Below are positions 12,835-23,797 of a stretch of 64,000 nt of DNA, piece by piece (the first letter of the stretch is position 1; every line of letters starts with the position of its first letter). A model generated the notes under the pieces. It saw nothing but the letters and a program-made list of their open reading frames with translations. It was not told the origin of the DNA and ran no database searches. The stretch lies in NCBI GenBank assembly GCA_027886175.1, contig JAJNNQ010000027.1, positions 8,384,001 to 8,448,000 on the forward strand. Reading direction: 5' to 3'. This stretch comes from Phylloscopus collybita (taxonomy: Eukaryota > Chordata > Aves > Passeriformes > Phylloscopidae). A program made the translations under genes and the position numbers.

Positions 12835-12960
12835 CCCTTTCCGCCAGAGGATTCAGACATAAATTGTACTTTAAATTCAATATCAGTCATTAATATTTCA
12901 TGATTACAAAACGTTAAGGATAATGTCACTGGGAAGAATGTCTGGGCAGCTAAAACGGAT
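12835..12960. promoter_or_regulatory. Candidate conserved non-coding element
   Basis: A compact AT-rich stretch (ATTGTACTTTAAATTCAA, then CATTAATATTTCATGATTAC) inside GC-rich intron, with sharp edges and no repeat character. Confidence 0.3.
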
Positions 12961-14104
12961 GAGTCAGAGCTCACCATGGGAGAAGTCAGAGCACTGAAGA
13001 GTCTCCCTGGCTTTTGAACCGATCCAGCCTGACAGGCTTCCCTGCCAGAGGGGAGCTGCAGCATTTACTGACTTGTTCTGAAATCCTAGCCACAGCGTGT
13101 AAATATTGTCCTTCTGATTCTTGTCACCTCACGTTTCCTCTGGATGCTGAGTTGTGCTGCAATGCTGCCACCCCCTCCTCCCTGCAGAGCCTCCCCATGG
13201 AGCCCCCAGCACAGGCCACAGCTTAGCAATGGACTGCCCTCCCTAGGACATGATCAGGCAGGGCTCACAACAGTGCCACAGCCAGAGAGTCCAGGGGTCA
13301 CTTCCATCATCCAGCACAGAGCATTGGCACAGAGAGAGACTGGGATGCACCATGGAGCCAGAGATATCCCCTCAGGGCAGTGGGGGTCCGGCCACTGACC
13401 CCTCCTCTCCCAGGGCCATGGGGCCTGTGGCCTTGCCTGGCCAGAGTGCGTGGCAGGATCTGACCTCTGGGGCCCAAGTCAGGCATTGACCTGGCTCCTT
13501 GAACATGAACAGCAGCTTCAACACTTAAGAATGAGCAAAAAAACACTGGGGAAGGCTCCTGCCCACTGATGGACAGGCCTTGGCCCATGTTAGCAGGGAT
13601 AAGGAGGTGCTCTGCAGCCACAGCAGCTCCCTGGTACCAACTGCAGGGCAGAGGCAGAGTACAGCGCGGCCCAAGCTACCCTGGTGACTTGCACATCCAA
13701 AATATGGAAAACTTTGAAGAACATGGCAATGCCTTTCTGTTTCCCAGCATGGTGCCTGGGACATTCTGCTCCCACAGTCCCTTCCCACAGCTGCAGCCCC
13801 AGGAACCTCCCATCCATTCCTTCTGTGCCAAGCCTGCATCACCCCAAGCACACAGGAAGCAGCCAGAGCTACAAACCCAGGTGCAGGTACAGTCTGTGAA
13901 TCCCAGACACTGAGAGCTCTGGCAGAAGCAAGTGCTGACAGTCCTGCAGTGCCACAGGGCTCCAGCTGACAGGACATCCACATGACTGATGTGGGGAGAG
14001 GTGGATGATGTGAGCACAGCCCCCTGGGAGCCCCCGGTGCTGCTCAGCAGGTGTGAGTGCAGGCAGCAAGCTGCACAGGGATGACTGGCAGAGATGGTGC
14101 AGAG

Positions 14105-14280
14105 ATAACACAAATTTGATTAGCGTTCATCAAATATACTATTCGACCATGTTCCCTTATTAATGCTCGACTCAGGAAGAGTATTTTTAGGTTGTCTAGG
14201 GAGATGTCAGACTCGGTGCTGCTGCATTTATTTTTCTTTTTTACTTCGGTGTTGATTAACACTCATGTCTTGGCCACCCT
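14105..14280. promoter_or_regulatory. Candidate conserved non-coding element next to exon 7
   Basis: AT-rich, non-repetitive sequence beginning ACAAATTTGATTAGCG and including TTATTAATGCTCGACTC and GTTGATTAACACTC. It ends about 60 bases before the exon 7 donor, so it could influence splicing or act as an enhancer. Confidence 0.3.
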
Positions 14281-14337
14281 TGCAATGACAGCACCCATAT
14301 TCCTCCTCCTGCCCCACACAGCACTCCTCCATCTCAC

Positions 14338-14474
14338 CTGCTTCCATGGCCAGGACAGTGATGTTGTGCCACCCTGCTGTCTCCCGGTCCAGGACCTTTC
14401 CTGTCACAATGGCACCTGTTTTGGCATCAATGTCAAAGATCCTCTCGGCGTCCGTGCTGCGATCAATGGCGTAC
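14338..14474 (-). CDS. CDH22: CDH22 coding exon 7: EC4, middle
   Basis: The 137-bp exon completes R417, encodes residues 418-462 and ends with the first base of codon 463 (Asp). The acceptor is TGGTCACAG; the donor is AGCAG|GTGAGA. It reads YAIDRSTDAERIFDIDAKTG, then VLDRE (calcium motif at 445-448), and ends WHNITVLAMEA. Asn454 is in an N-glycosylation sequon (NIT). Just 3' of the exon (lower coordinates), within the intron, is an AT-rich block at 14105-14280 that does not code but looks constrained. Confidence 0.96.
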
Positions 14475-16843
14475 CTGTGACCAGGGAAAAGGGGAAACCA
14501 TGAGCAGCTGGATGTGCCAAGTCCACCCCTACCACCAGTCCCAGGAGTACTGGAATCCAACACCACAGGCCCTGTATCGCTGCTCTCCTTGTCCTGTTTT
14601 GCAGCACTGTACAGGAAGGCCATGTTTCTACCAGGCTGCAAGCCCAGAGCCTTCAACCTAAAGTGTGGCTTTTGGTGCATAAAGTGAAACTCTGCACAGA
14701 CTTTGGACAAGGGGAAAAACCTGCTCTGATGGGAACCTTATGCTCTGGATAGACAGAGCAATATAGAAATCGTGGGCTATAACTTCACTCGTGACTCCGG
14801 GAAGCTTCAGTGCTGCAGGTTCAGGAAAAGCATGAACCAAACTGAAGGTGGGCACCCCGCTCAAGGAGTCCACCTCACCTACTGCCCTCTCTCCTGCTCC
14901 TGCCACTGCATCCACCCAAGTGAGACACCCAGAGGGCAGCACACAGCAGGCTGTAAGCCAGATCTGCAGACACTTCAACTGCAGCTACTGCTGGCATAAA
15001 GCACAGGCTCTGGACTGAACACGTGCAACTGGTGCAGCAATCCTGGCAGCAGAGCAGTGGGCAGCAGCCAGCATCCCCCCATCAACACAGCACATCATGC
15101 CAGCAGCCCCAAGATTTGCCCTATTTCAAGCTGCCCAGTCCCACAAGGAACAGGCTGATGAGCTCCTCCAGCTCTGTGTCCAGCTGCTCAGGAGAGATCC
15201 ATCAGAGGCAGCTCTCATTCTGCTCATTCAGCTGCTTCAGTGCTGCTCCAAACAGCCCCTCCTGAGGGTGGAACCCATGTACTCCCTAGGTCACCTCCAG
15301 AGAGCATGATTCCCACTTCTCCCCAGGGGCAACCCCACAGCTCACAAGGAGTCAGACACCAGGTTTAGCCCTGAGCCTTCACCAGGACACCACAAATCTA
15401 TGCATGTCCCAGTGGCATGTCCTGCACTTCCAACCATTACACACAGAATGGAGCAAGCCAACATTAAATCAGGGCATAATGAGATGTGAGCTCCTGAAGG
15501 AAAGAGCTGGAATGGAAGTCTGATCCAGCTGAGGCCCGAGAGCAGAGCCATAGCACAAATAACACAAACCACCACTGCAATCAGAATTAGAAATCCAGAA
15601 GGCCTGCAAATCACAAACAATACAGCATAATGTTATTGTGTACAGCATCTTTCACACACACTGAATCCCAGAGTGCTTCACAGAATTAAATAATACAAGA
15701 CAGCAAAGAGTACAAAGGATAAATTACCAAAAGGAGGGCTGTGAATAAATTAAAGCCTTCAGTCACATGTTCAACCACAGAAGGAAGATAAATGTAGGGA
15801 CAAAGCAAACTGGAAAGCCGGAGTGGTAGGACTGAGAGGCCACACTAGACAGGAGAAGAGCAGGACAAGCTCCAGGCCTAGCAGCAGGTTCAGGACAGGA
15901 GAAGTGCTCCAGGTGCTGCAGAGCAGTTTTCCAGCTGTGGGCCCATCATCCACATGACTCACAGCCATGGAACATCAGCTTACCTTCTTCATGCATGGAT
16001 GACAATAGATGGCCCTGTGCTGCTCTGCCCCATGCCCTGGGATGGGACCAGCTGCAGACAGGAGCGCCTCTGGCAGAGCCCCTGTCCATCCACATAGCTC
16101 CATCTCTGATGGAGGCACACAAAAAAGCATTCCTACACTGTTTAACATGTTACACAGTACCAGATTACATTCCCTAGCTCTCTCCCTTTCAGACAGGTGG
16201 GGAGATGAGAGAGTAAATACAACAGCACTTGCTTGTAGCCAAATAAAAACATTCAAAAGTCACTATCTAAATTCACTTGCCCCTAGCCACCATCTACTAC
16301 TTATGTAGCTGAATTTCTCCTCCCCCCTTGCATCTAGAGGTGATGGATATCTCTCAGACAAAGCCAGGTACAAGCTCATGTATCTTAAAACCAGCTACTA
16401 GGGACTGCCTGCATTTTCTGCCCCAACTCCCAGCTGGCAGCAGAGCTTTTACAGGCACACAGCCAACTCCAAAAGGGACAGTGACACTGTCTTGGCATGT
16501 ACTGCAGCCTCTCATCCACTTTCTGTTCACTCACTGCAAAGGAAAAGGAGAGGTATGGCCACTCTGAATTGTACAAATCAGTCTGATGTTCTGCTGGAAA
16601 GAGGAACAGAAACTGGGATGACAACACCTAATACCTTTCCTTTAGCATAACTAATTCTACATAACTGCTTCCATTGTTCTTGCAAATCACCTGACCTCGA
16701 ACATGTCCTGCCTTCCACTCCACTTTTTCATGCTGTTAAATTCAAGATGGTACTTCAACCTCCCCACAGCTTCCCTGCCTCTCGGATAAGTACATGCCTG
16801 TTTTGATCACACTTCTGTCATTGCTGCATAAACAGAGACATCT

Positions 16844-16845
<2 letters not shown>

Positions 16846-16886
<41 letters not shown>
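16846..16886. repeat. Interrupted poly-A tract (A29-G-A11)
   Basis: Twenty-nine adenines, one guanine at 16875, then eleven adenines. No element end or polyadenylation signal could be identified next to it. Confidence 0.97.
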
Positions 16887-19800
16887 TTCCACACAGAAAA
16901 ACCCAGTTAGTGATGGGAGACACTCCCAAGCATGGACACGTCTGACAGGGCTGCCTGCCCAGCCAGAGGGCAGGAGGATGGCAGGGAGTGCTCAATGTAA
17001 TGCCACTGGGAACCTGTTCTTATGCTTCTCATTGCTTTGCTGCTGGGGTTGTCTTCTGTCCCTTCTGAATGATCTGTTCAGGACATGCTGCCTGTACCCC
17101 ATGGCCAGGCACAAACCAAACCACAACTCCGATCCCTTTGTCACCACTGCTACAGAGAACTGTCACCTTTTCTCAGTACTGCCCCAGGGAAGGAGACAGA
17201 GCTCAGCACACTGCCTTGGCAGGGCTGACCCTGCTGCCACTCACTGTGACTGTGGAGGAGGCCAATCCAAGCAGGTCTGCTGCTCTCTGCAGGTGCCAAA
17301 GGCCATGGATTCTCTGGAGCACTCGGCATGGGAACTGGGGACTGGGACGGTGGCACAGGGATGTCCATCCACGCCTGAAAGCCACAGCTATAACCTGCTC
17401 AGAGCTGCAGATCCCACAACAGACCTCACCTTCCAATAGCTTCCATCTCATCCCATGCTGGAGTGAGCAGTGCTTTGCTGCTCTCACTCCCATCATTTTG
17501 TGCAATACAATCTTCACCACCAGCCTCTCCACCTCTACTCCAGCTTCATCTTCACCCATCCCACTGAAGTCAAACAGTGCTGCTCACCTGGGAAGAGGCA
17601 GCATTTAATCCCTCATCCTGCAGGTACTCAGAGAAGGACCTATGCTCATCTCTCCTGCAGCTGGCTGGTGCTCTGTATCTGAACTGCAGTCCCCAGCTCT
17701 GATTGGGATGCGGACCTTGTACTCCATTTCCCTCTCTTCCTGCTGGCTCTGCCTGTTGGTTTGGATGTTATAAGTGACTGTTTAATTTCGACAGCTTTTT
17801 CAGTGCTCATCTTTCCCATGAATGCATTTCTCAAGCAGTTTGTTTCACTTCTCTCCCGAACACAAGAAGAAGCACATTTTATGCCATGTGTTTTGTTAAT
17901 AGAGAGCTTTTCAAACACTGTATGAAAAGATTTTTCTTGTGTTTGTTTTTTCCTCCTCTCCCTTTTGTATTGAAGCAGGTTGTAGTTCTTGCTGTGCTGT
18001 TGGAGTCTATAAAATGCCCATGTCCAACACGTGTCTCTGGATTTTGTGAATGCCAAACAAGAATATCTCTGAGAACCTTAAATCCCAAGCAACATCTTCC
18101 CAGTGCTGATAAAGCCTGGAATGCACACAATCAGAGCACAGGCTCCCACTGCAGAGAGAGAAACAAAAGGCTCCCATACAAACAGCCTCACACACACAGA
18201 CAGTCTATCACTGTATTACTTCATACAATGGCTCAGCTGAGAAAAACTGCACTACGCCCAGAAAACACACAGCTAAAGCCAAAAAGCCAACTGGAAACTA
18301 ATTTTTTTTTCTGAAAAGGAACAGTTTCAGCCTTTGATAGGCAAAAAAAACAAGGATGGAATAAAATAAAAAGAACTGGACCTTTAGGAGGGCATTTCCC
18401 ACACTGGTACCACAGAAGGTTTTGTGCCCCACAGGGGGTTCATACAGCCACTCGGCCAGGCTGAGCCCAGCACGGCCTCCTGCTCATGCACTGGTGTCAC
18501 TGGGAGGGTGTCCTTCTCTGAGAGATGGGGTGATCTCCAGGTGCCTCCTCACACCCAAGGCAAGCAGCTGCCAGGGGCTCTGCAGCCAATGTGCAGCTGG
18601 AGTAAGGCAGTGAGGAGGTGCCTCAGGGACACCCCTTCAATCCTCACGTCTTTGTAACAGGTCACTGTGACCCAGTCCAGCTTGTGGGAAGGGATTTGTT
18701 GTCAAACCAAGTTGCTGCATCCTGTGGGACACATGGATCACCAGGAAGGCAGGGGAACATCAGGCTGCAACGTGCCTCTAGCAGTTGCTTTGGGCAGAGC
18801 AGCAGGAGTCTTGTTCGTGCTGACCTGGGGCTGAAAACAAAAAGCCAAGGGCACCTCCCTTCCCATTTGGCTAAAAATATCTCCCAAACCTTGTTACTGG
18901 CAGCCTGGTGTCAGCAGGACCTGGAAACCCTGACAGAGCTGATTTCTGCTCTGCTGTCTCTGGCAATCCTTGTTCTTCCCTGGCTCAAGGGGAGAGAGCA
19001 TCTCGACATGACAGGAACTGGTGGCTCTCCCCTATTCACAGGCCGAGTCCAGGAGAGCAGCCACTGCAGAAGCACAGCCGTGCCTCTGCTCCCACCTCTG
19101 GCAGACGAGGAGCAGGAAGTTAAAGGGATCCACTGAACTGCAGCAACTTCAAAGGGTTCATAGCAACTTCAAGGCGACGAGGATCAAATGCCGGTCGTGC
19201 TGTCAGGACCAGGTGCTCTCTGGTATATCAGAGGTGAAGTACAAGTTCTGGCTTCTTGCGACTGCACTTCCGAGCAGCACACTTGAAACGAGCGGTGACT
19301 TACTGCCGTCTCCTGCTGATGGGTGAGTGTCACATCCTGGTGCTGCAGGGTGCTGGCATTAATGTCTGTGCACCACTTTGAAGCTGTTAACAGCTGCCTG
19401 CACAGCAAAGTATTTTATTAAATTACCTGGCTAGCCAGAGGACAGGGAAGCAGGAGAGATCCAACTGTACCTTCCTCTTGCATTGGTGCTGCATCAGCAC
19501 AACCTGTACCAGCAGCTCCACTTGGTACACGTTAAAATGTCTGTGCAGGCTCACCCAGCTGCACTGCCACTTCTCATGACTGCAGGGACTGCCAGCACAG
19601 AGGGAGTGAAGGGATGGACCAAGTCCCACAGGGCAGCATGGGGGACACAGGATGAGCTACCTGCCTGGGGATAGCTAGAGGCAGGACATGTATTTGAATG
19701 CATCAAGCCTGACAAGGGAAAATACAAGGCAATTCCCAAGCTGCAGCAGATGCCTAGGAGTCCTGGTGGCTGAGTCCTTGTGTCTGAGCACGAGGCACTG

Positions 19801-20110
19801 CCTTGCCAGCACTGAGCTCACTGTAGGAGACTCCCAAAGCAAAGTTTGGGCTTTCACCATTCTTGTTCCTGCCCAGTATTTGAATCTGCTTCGCTCTGGT
19901 CTCCACTGCTTTCTGTACAGCATTAAGAGCCTCCCTCCACTGCTTTCTTTTGGTCTGTCTGCAAACAATGCAGCAAGCTCCACAGGGAAGCAGAACAAAG
20001 AACAAGGAAAAAAAAAAGAATAAGAATAGTTCTGTCCCAAAGGTCCCTTTTCTACAATTGCAGATCAGAAAATAAAATCTATGTTCTGCTAGAAACAGTC
20101 AAGTGAAAAA

Positions 20111-20135
20111 GCACATGCGCACATGTGCACACATG
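20111..20135. repeat. Alternating purine-pyrimidine tract
   Basis: Twenty-five consecutive bases alternate purine and pyrimidine (GCACATGCGC, ACATGTGCAC, ACATG). Such a tract can adopt Z-form DNA under supercoiling; whether it does so here is unknown. Confidence 0.6.
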
Positions 20136-21397
20136 GAGTTACGTGGACACACCACTCTCCTGAAGGGTGTGTGCTGACAGACACGTGCTGAAGGGCAACA
20201 AAGAAAGACATCAGACATACAGGCTGACTGGAGAGTCACACGTGAGCAAAAACATTTTGAGAACACATTCAGCACTCAGCACCCACTAGTGCAAGTGGTG
20301 CAGCACTCGCATACACAGTTCCTGGCCCTCCAAGGCTGATTTTATTCACATTCCCCCCCAAAGTCAACCTTGAGCATCCAGCCTTGTGACACAGTACTCT
20401 CTGCTAGCTGCAGGCATCTGTAGATGACAGCTTTCCATGTGTAAATGCATTTCTGAGCTCAGAAACCCAAACAGGCACTGGGGGACATCACTGAATGCAA
20501 CCAAGTGCTGTAACTGACACCCCTCTGGCCTGTCCCCCTCCACCCCACATCCTTATCCCTGTCCTTCCTCGCCTATTGCTGCGGGGCTGACTCCCTGCAG
20601 AGCTCTCAGTCGAAGCCACTGCTGCTCCCTGGAAGTGAGTGGCTCCGCGGGCGCCTGCAGCTCCGCCGGCACCTGGCACCAGAACATACATTTCAAGGAA
20701 ATTTTCCACACGTTGAGGATTTTTTCTGAGCACCAGATTTCCAACCCAACTGCTCGTGACTCAGGCCAGTTGGCAGGGGCAGAAGGCTGCTTTGTGCCTT
20801 AGGTAATAACAATTTAACAAGGTAACAATCTCTTTAGCCACAAATTAAATGGAAATGGGAAATGTCCTGTGCAGATAAGCTGCTGCCTGGATTATGTCCC
20901 CTGCCCAAATATAAACTCCTCTGATCTTTGATCCTGTGCACACAGGCACGCACACACGGCCAGGCTGTGGCTCTGCACCTCCCAAGCCTCACCTCATTTA
21001 TCACCCTTCACCACTGTCCTCCTGCCACTCCTGGTGTCTGGCCTGTGTCAGGTACCACTGCAGACACCTTGCTGTCAGCAGCAAGGACACACAAGCATCA
21101 CCCAGCCACCTTCCCTGACACTCCCTCGTGCTCACAAAGCCGTCACCTGTCAGTGACGTATCTGCCGCCTGAGACAGCTGCGCTTGCCTGTGCACAGGCT
21201 GCCACTCACCCGCCAGCTGCCTGTCCCACGAGACACTCACACACCTGGCCACACACGCAGCATTTGCCACTTCTGCCTGCACTCTCCCACCTCCTCTGTC
21301 CCAGCCATGGCCTCAGTCCCTCCCAGGTGTCCCTTGCAGGTGGCCCCATGCCCGCTGCTGGGAGGGGGATGGTGTGAGGTTTGGATGGCTGCTTTAC

Positions 21398-21651
21398 CGG
21401 ACAGGGTGGTTTGCTGTGTCTGGGTCCAGGGCAGTGACCACCCCCACGATAGATCCAACATGTGCATCCTCCTGGACCTCCATCAGGTTGGAGGGGGGCC
21501 GGAACTCAGGGGGCTCGTCGACGTCCAGCACTGAGACCCGCACGATGGTCTGGTCCCGAAAGGTGCCCAGGTCCACGAACCGCGGGTCCACAAACTTGTT
21601 GAGGGCCTCCACCACGACAGTGTGTACTTTTTTTGACTCGTAGTCAAGAGG
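21398..21651 (-). CDS. CDH22: CDH22 coding exon 6: EC3 end and EC4 start
   Basis: The 254-bp exon encodes residues 333-416 and the first two bases of codon 417 (Arg). The acceptor is CTTATCCCAG; the donor is TCCG|GTAAAG. It opens PLDYESKKVHTVVVEALNKF, carries DLGTFRDQT, and ends EC3 with DVDEPPEF (375-382). This is the divergent linker that type II cadherins use between EC3 and EC4 in place of DxNDNxP. EC4 then begins RPPSNLMEVQEDAHVGS and reaches ALDPDTANHPV. The usual LDFE-type motif is LDYE here, a conservative change. Exon 6 lies 840 bp from exon 5 and together with exon 4 forms the gene's tightest cluster. Confidence 0.96.
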
Positions 21652-22491
21652 CTGGGATAAGGGAAGAGGGTAAGCCACAGCCAGCCCAAGGAGCCCCTCT
21701 GCTGCCCCCTCCTTCACCAGACACATTGGGGCAGCACTAGAGTCACTAAAACCACCTGCTCCCAAGCAGTGCCTTTGTAGCAGACTGGGGGGCTTCTGCT
21801 TGGCTCTTCTGCCAGCAGCACCCACACCAAGGGGGCAGGAGGAAGCAGAAGCCTGCAGCCCACTCCCCTCAGGGCCCACAACAGGGTGCCCAGGCTGTGA
21901 GCAACCAGGATTCACTGGGAAGAGAGCACAGTGTGTGCTGCACATGAGCGAGTTTTCATCATTAATCACCCTGCTCTTATTTCTACAGGGGAGGCAAGCT
22001 GCATACAGTGGCCTTGAAAAACAATCATTCTTTCCTGCCTGCACCAAGTATTTGCTTGATTGTTTTTGCCAGCAAAAGCAGATACAGTTAAAGTGCTGCT
22101 GGTCAGGTACAGGAATTAGGTGGGCATTTTTCTCCTCTAACAGGTGCTATCAATAACAGCTGTAAGCATTCCTCTCTGTAGTCCTATGCATAGTATCTCC
22201 TCTGCACAGCTCACTGCTTCACTGCAACCCCCCAAGCCACCCTGGGGGACTCCAGCAGGCACTCTGCACTGCTCCTTTTCAGCCTTTCCTCCCAGACACA
22301 GCCCTGTGTTTTGCCATGCAGGCAGAGCACAGACAGGTCTCTCCCTGCATCAGCAGGCACAAAACTGCAACTGCTACTGCTAGAGCAGCACTCAGAGCAT
22401 TTTCTTCAACTCAGATTCAACAGCAGCAGTCCCCAAAGGAAAGGGTCCTCCTAGGGACCTGTGCCCTCCCTGCTCAATCAACACTTCTCAC
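21652..22491 (-). other. Intron between coding exons 5 and 6
   Basis: An 840-bp intron in phase 0. No repeat, exon or obvious regulatory element seen. Confidence 0.93.
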
Positions 22492-22679
22492 CTTCTGTAC
22501 TGTGATGACAGCCTCTTGAGTATTGCTGTCCGTGGTGACTTTGAACATCTCCACCCCTTCCTCATCCTTCACTTGATATGTCATGTCCGTGTTCTCCCCG
22601 ACGTCAGAGTCCTCTGCCTTCACCCTCCCGATGGCAGTGCCCACGGGGGCCGTCTCCACAATGCTGAACTGATACATCT
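22492..22679 (-). CDS. CDH22: CDH22 coding exon 5: EC3, first half
   Basis: The 188-bp exon completes K270 and encodes residues 271-332, ending in phase 0. The acceptor is TTCTCCTCCAG and the donor is AAG|GTGAGA. It starts MYQFSIVETAPVGTAIGRV, passes the calcium-binding segment AEDSDVGEN (291-299) and ends TQEAVITVQK. These residues form the first strands of EC3. The reading frame continues open for some distance past the acceptor on the minus strand, so an open-frame scan alone would place the start too far upstream; the splice acceptor and the exact 188-bp length resolve it. Confidence 0.96.
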
Positions 22680-23629
22680 CTGGAGGAGAAATGGGCACCA
22701 GGGTCACTGCTTCTGCCTTTGAATCACCCACAGCCTTCACAAACTTTCCTGGGGCACCTTTGGGCTGTGAGGGTTGCTCAAACCCCACCGTATCCACAGT
22801 CCAGAATGCCCCAAGAGTAGAAGTAAATACAGCAACCAAAAAACAAGGGCTGAGGCAAAATAATTGGGGAGCACTGACATTGCAGGTGCCTGTGTGAAGT
22901 AAGGGCTGATTTCTCTGCATGGACTCTGCCCTGCAATCAGTGCTCTCTGATTCCTTGCAAAAATTCCTTTGCAATTTCTGATTTTTAGAAGATGCAGCCC
23001 AAGAGCTGAGCCTCCTCCAGCTGCAGCCCCTTCCCTGGCCTGCCAGCCTTGAGCTGCCAGGCCACAGTTGGAGTGCACTGCAGAGCCCTCACAGCAGGAT
23101 CACCCTGCACCTTGTCTGGGGAGGGCCCTAGATCAAACACCAGCACCAGCCACAGGTCATTAGCAGGAAGCTGGAAAACAGAGCTGTGCTGTGACAAGGC
23201 TGCTGCCCCTGAGCAGTGTCACTGTCCTTGCACTGGGGCAAGGGTGTGCCAAGCTCTCTCACAGCAGCCAAGAGGAGCCAGGCCAGCAGCCAAGTTCTGG
23301 CCCCAGCTCCCAGGGGGACAGCAGCATGGTGGATCTTGCTGGCTTCCAGCTGCTTGGAAGGCTTCAGGAAAGGGCTGGCCCTGCTCTTCTACCACACAAG
23401 CCATGCTTGCTTCCAGGACCTGCACTGGAGCAGGGATCTGGCACCCACTGTGCTGCCAGGCAGGGACACATTCAGACCCAGGCCAGAAGCTGTGTGTGCC
23501 ATGGTCCTTGGGTATTGTTACCCTGCCAGCAGTTGCAGTGGCCAGGCTGGCTCAGCCTGCATGTTCCATCCCGCCACCCAGGGAGCCAGGACATGCTCCA
23601 GTGCCCACCCCATTGCCAGCAGGACTTAC
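22680..23629 (-). other. Intron between coding exons 4 and 5
   Basis: A 950-bp intron in phase 1, GC-rich on the exon 4 side. Much of it is covered by an antisense open frame that I treat as spurious. No other feature seen. Confidence 0.93.
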
Positions 23630-23797
23630 TCTGAGGGAAGCGTGGTGGGTTGTCATTGACATCAGTGACCACGATGGTGACTGTGGTGGATCCAGACAGG
23701 CCCCCCAGCTGCCCTGCCATGTCTGTTGCACGGATCACCACCTCATAGCGGTCCTGTGTCTCGCGGTCCAGGTCTGCCACGGCTGTCCGGATCACAC
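23630..23797 (-). CDS. CDH22: CDH22 coding exon 4: EC2, second half, to EC2-EC3 linker
   Basis: The 168-bp exon completes G214, encodes residues 215-269 and ends with the first base (A) of codon 270. The acceptor is GGTTTCCAG; the donor is CAGA|GTAAGT. It contains [12 protein letters not shown] (LDRE at 223-226), the RATDMAGQ calcium motif, the CDH22-like stretch [14 protein letters not shown], and the canonical linker DVNDNPP at 259-265. This is the end of EC2. A 366-codon open frame runs antisense over this exon (23049-24149, plus strand), but it has no cadherin-like or other recognisable content, and the minus-strand reading is clearly the coding one. Confidence 0.96.

Larger units (their letters stand above)
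7390..14337 (-). other. Intron between coding exons 7 and 8
   Basis: A 6.9-kb intron with no coding exon recognised. It contains a TAATTA-bearing block (8465-8660), an isolated CpG-rich patch (9040-9345), AT-rich blocks at 9455-9770, 10110-10340 and 12835-12960, and one close to exon 7 (14105-14280). Long open frames at 11.9-13.9 kb on both strands are composition-driven and show no recognisable protein. Confidence 0.9.
14475..21397 (-). other. Intron between coding exons 6 and 7
   Basis: A 6.9-kb intron without recognised exons. It holds a long interrupted poly-A tract (16846-16886), an AT-rich stretch at 17720-17960 that may be conserved, a purine-pyrimidine alternating tract (20111-20135) and another AT-rich stretch at about 20760-20930. 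The remainder shows nothing I can name. Confidence 0.9.

Noticed and set aside
18618..19136. 172-codon open frame on the plus strand
   Set aside because: No recognisable domain, no splice context and low-complexity composition; it lies in a CDH22 intron.
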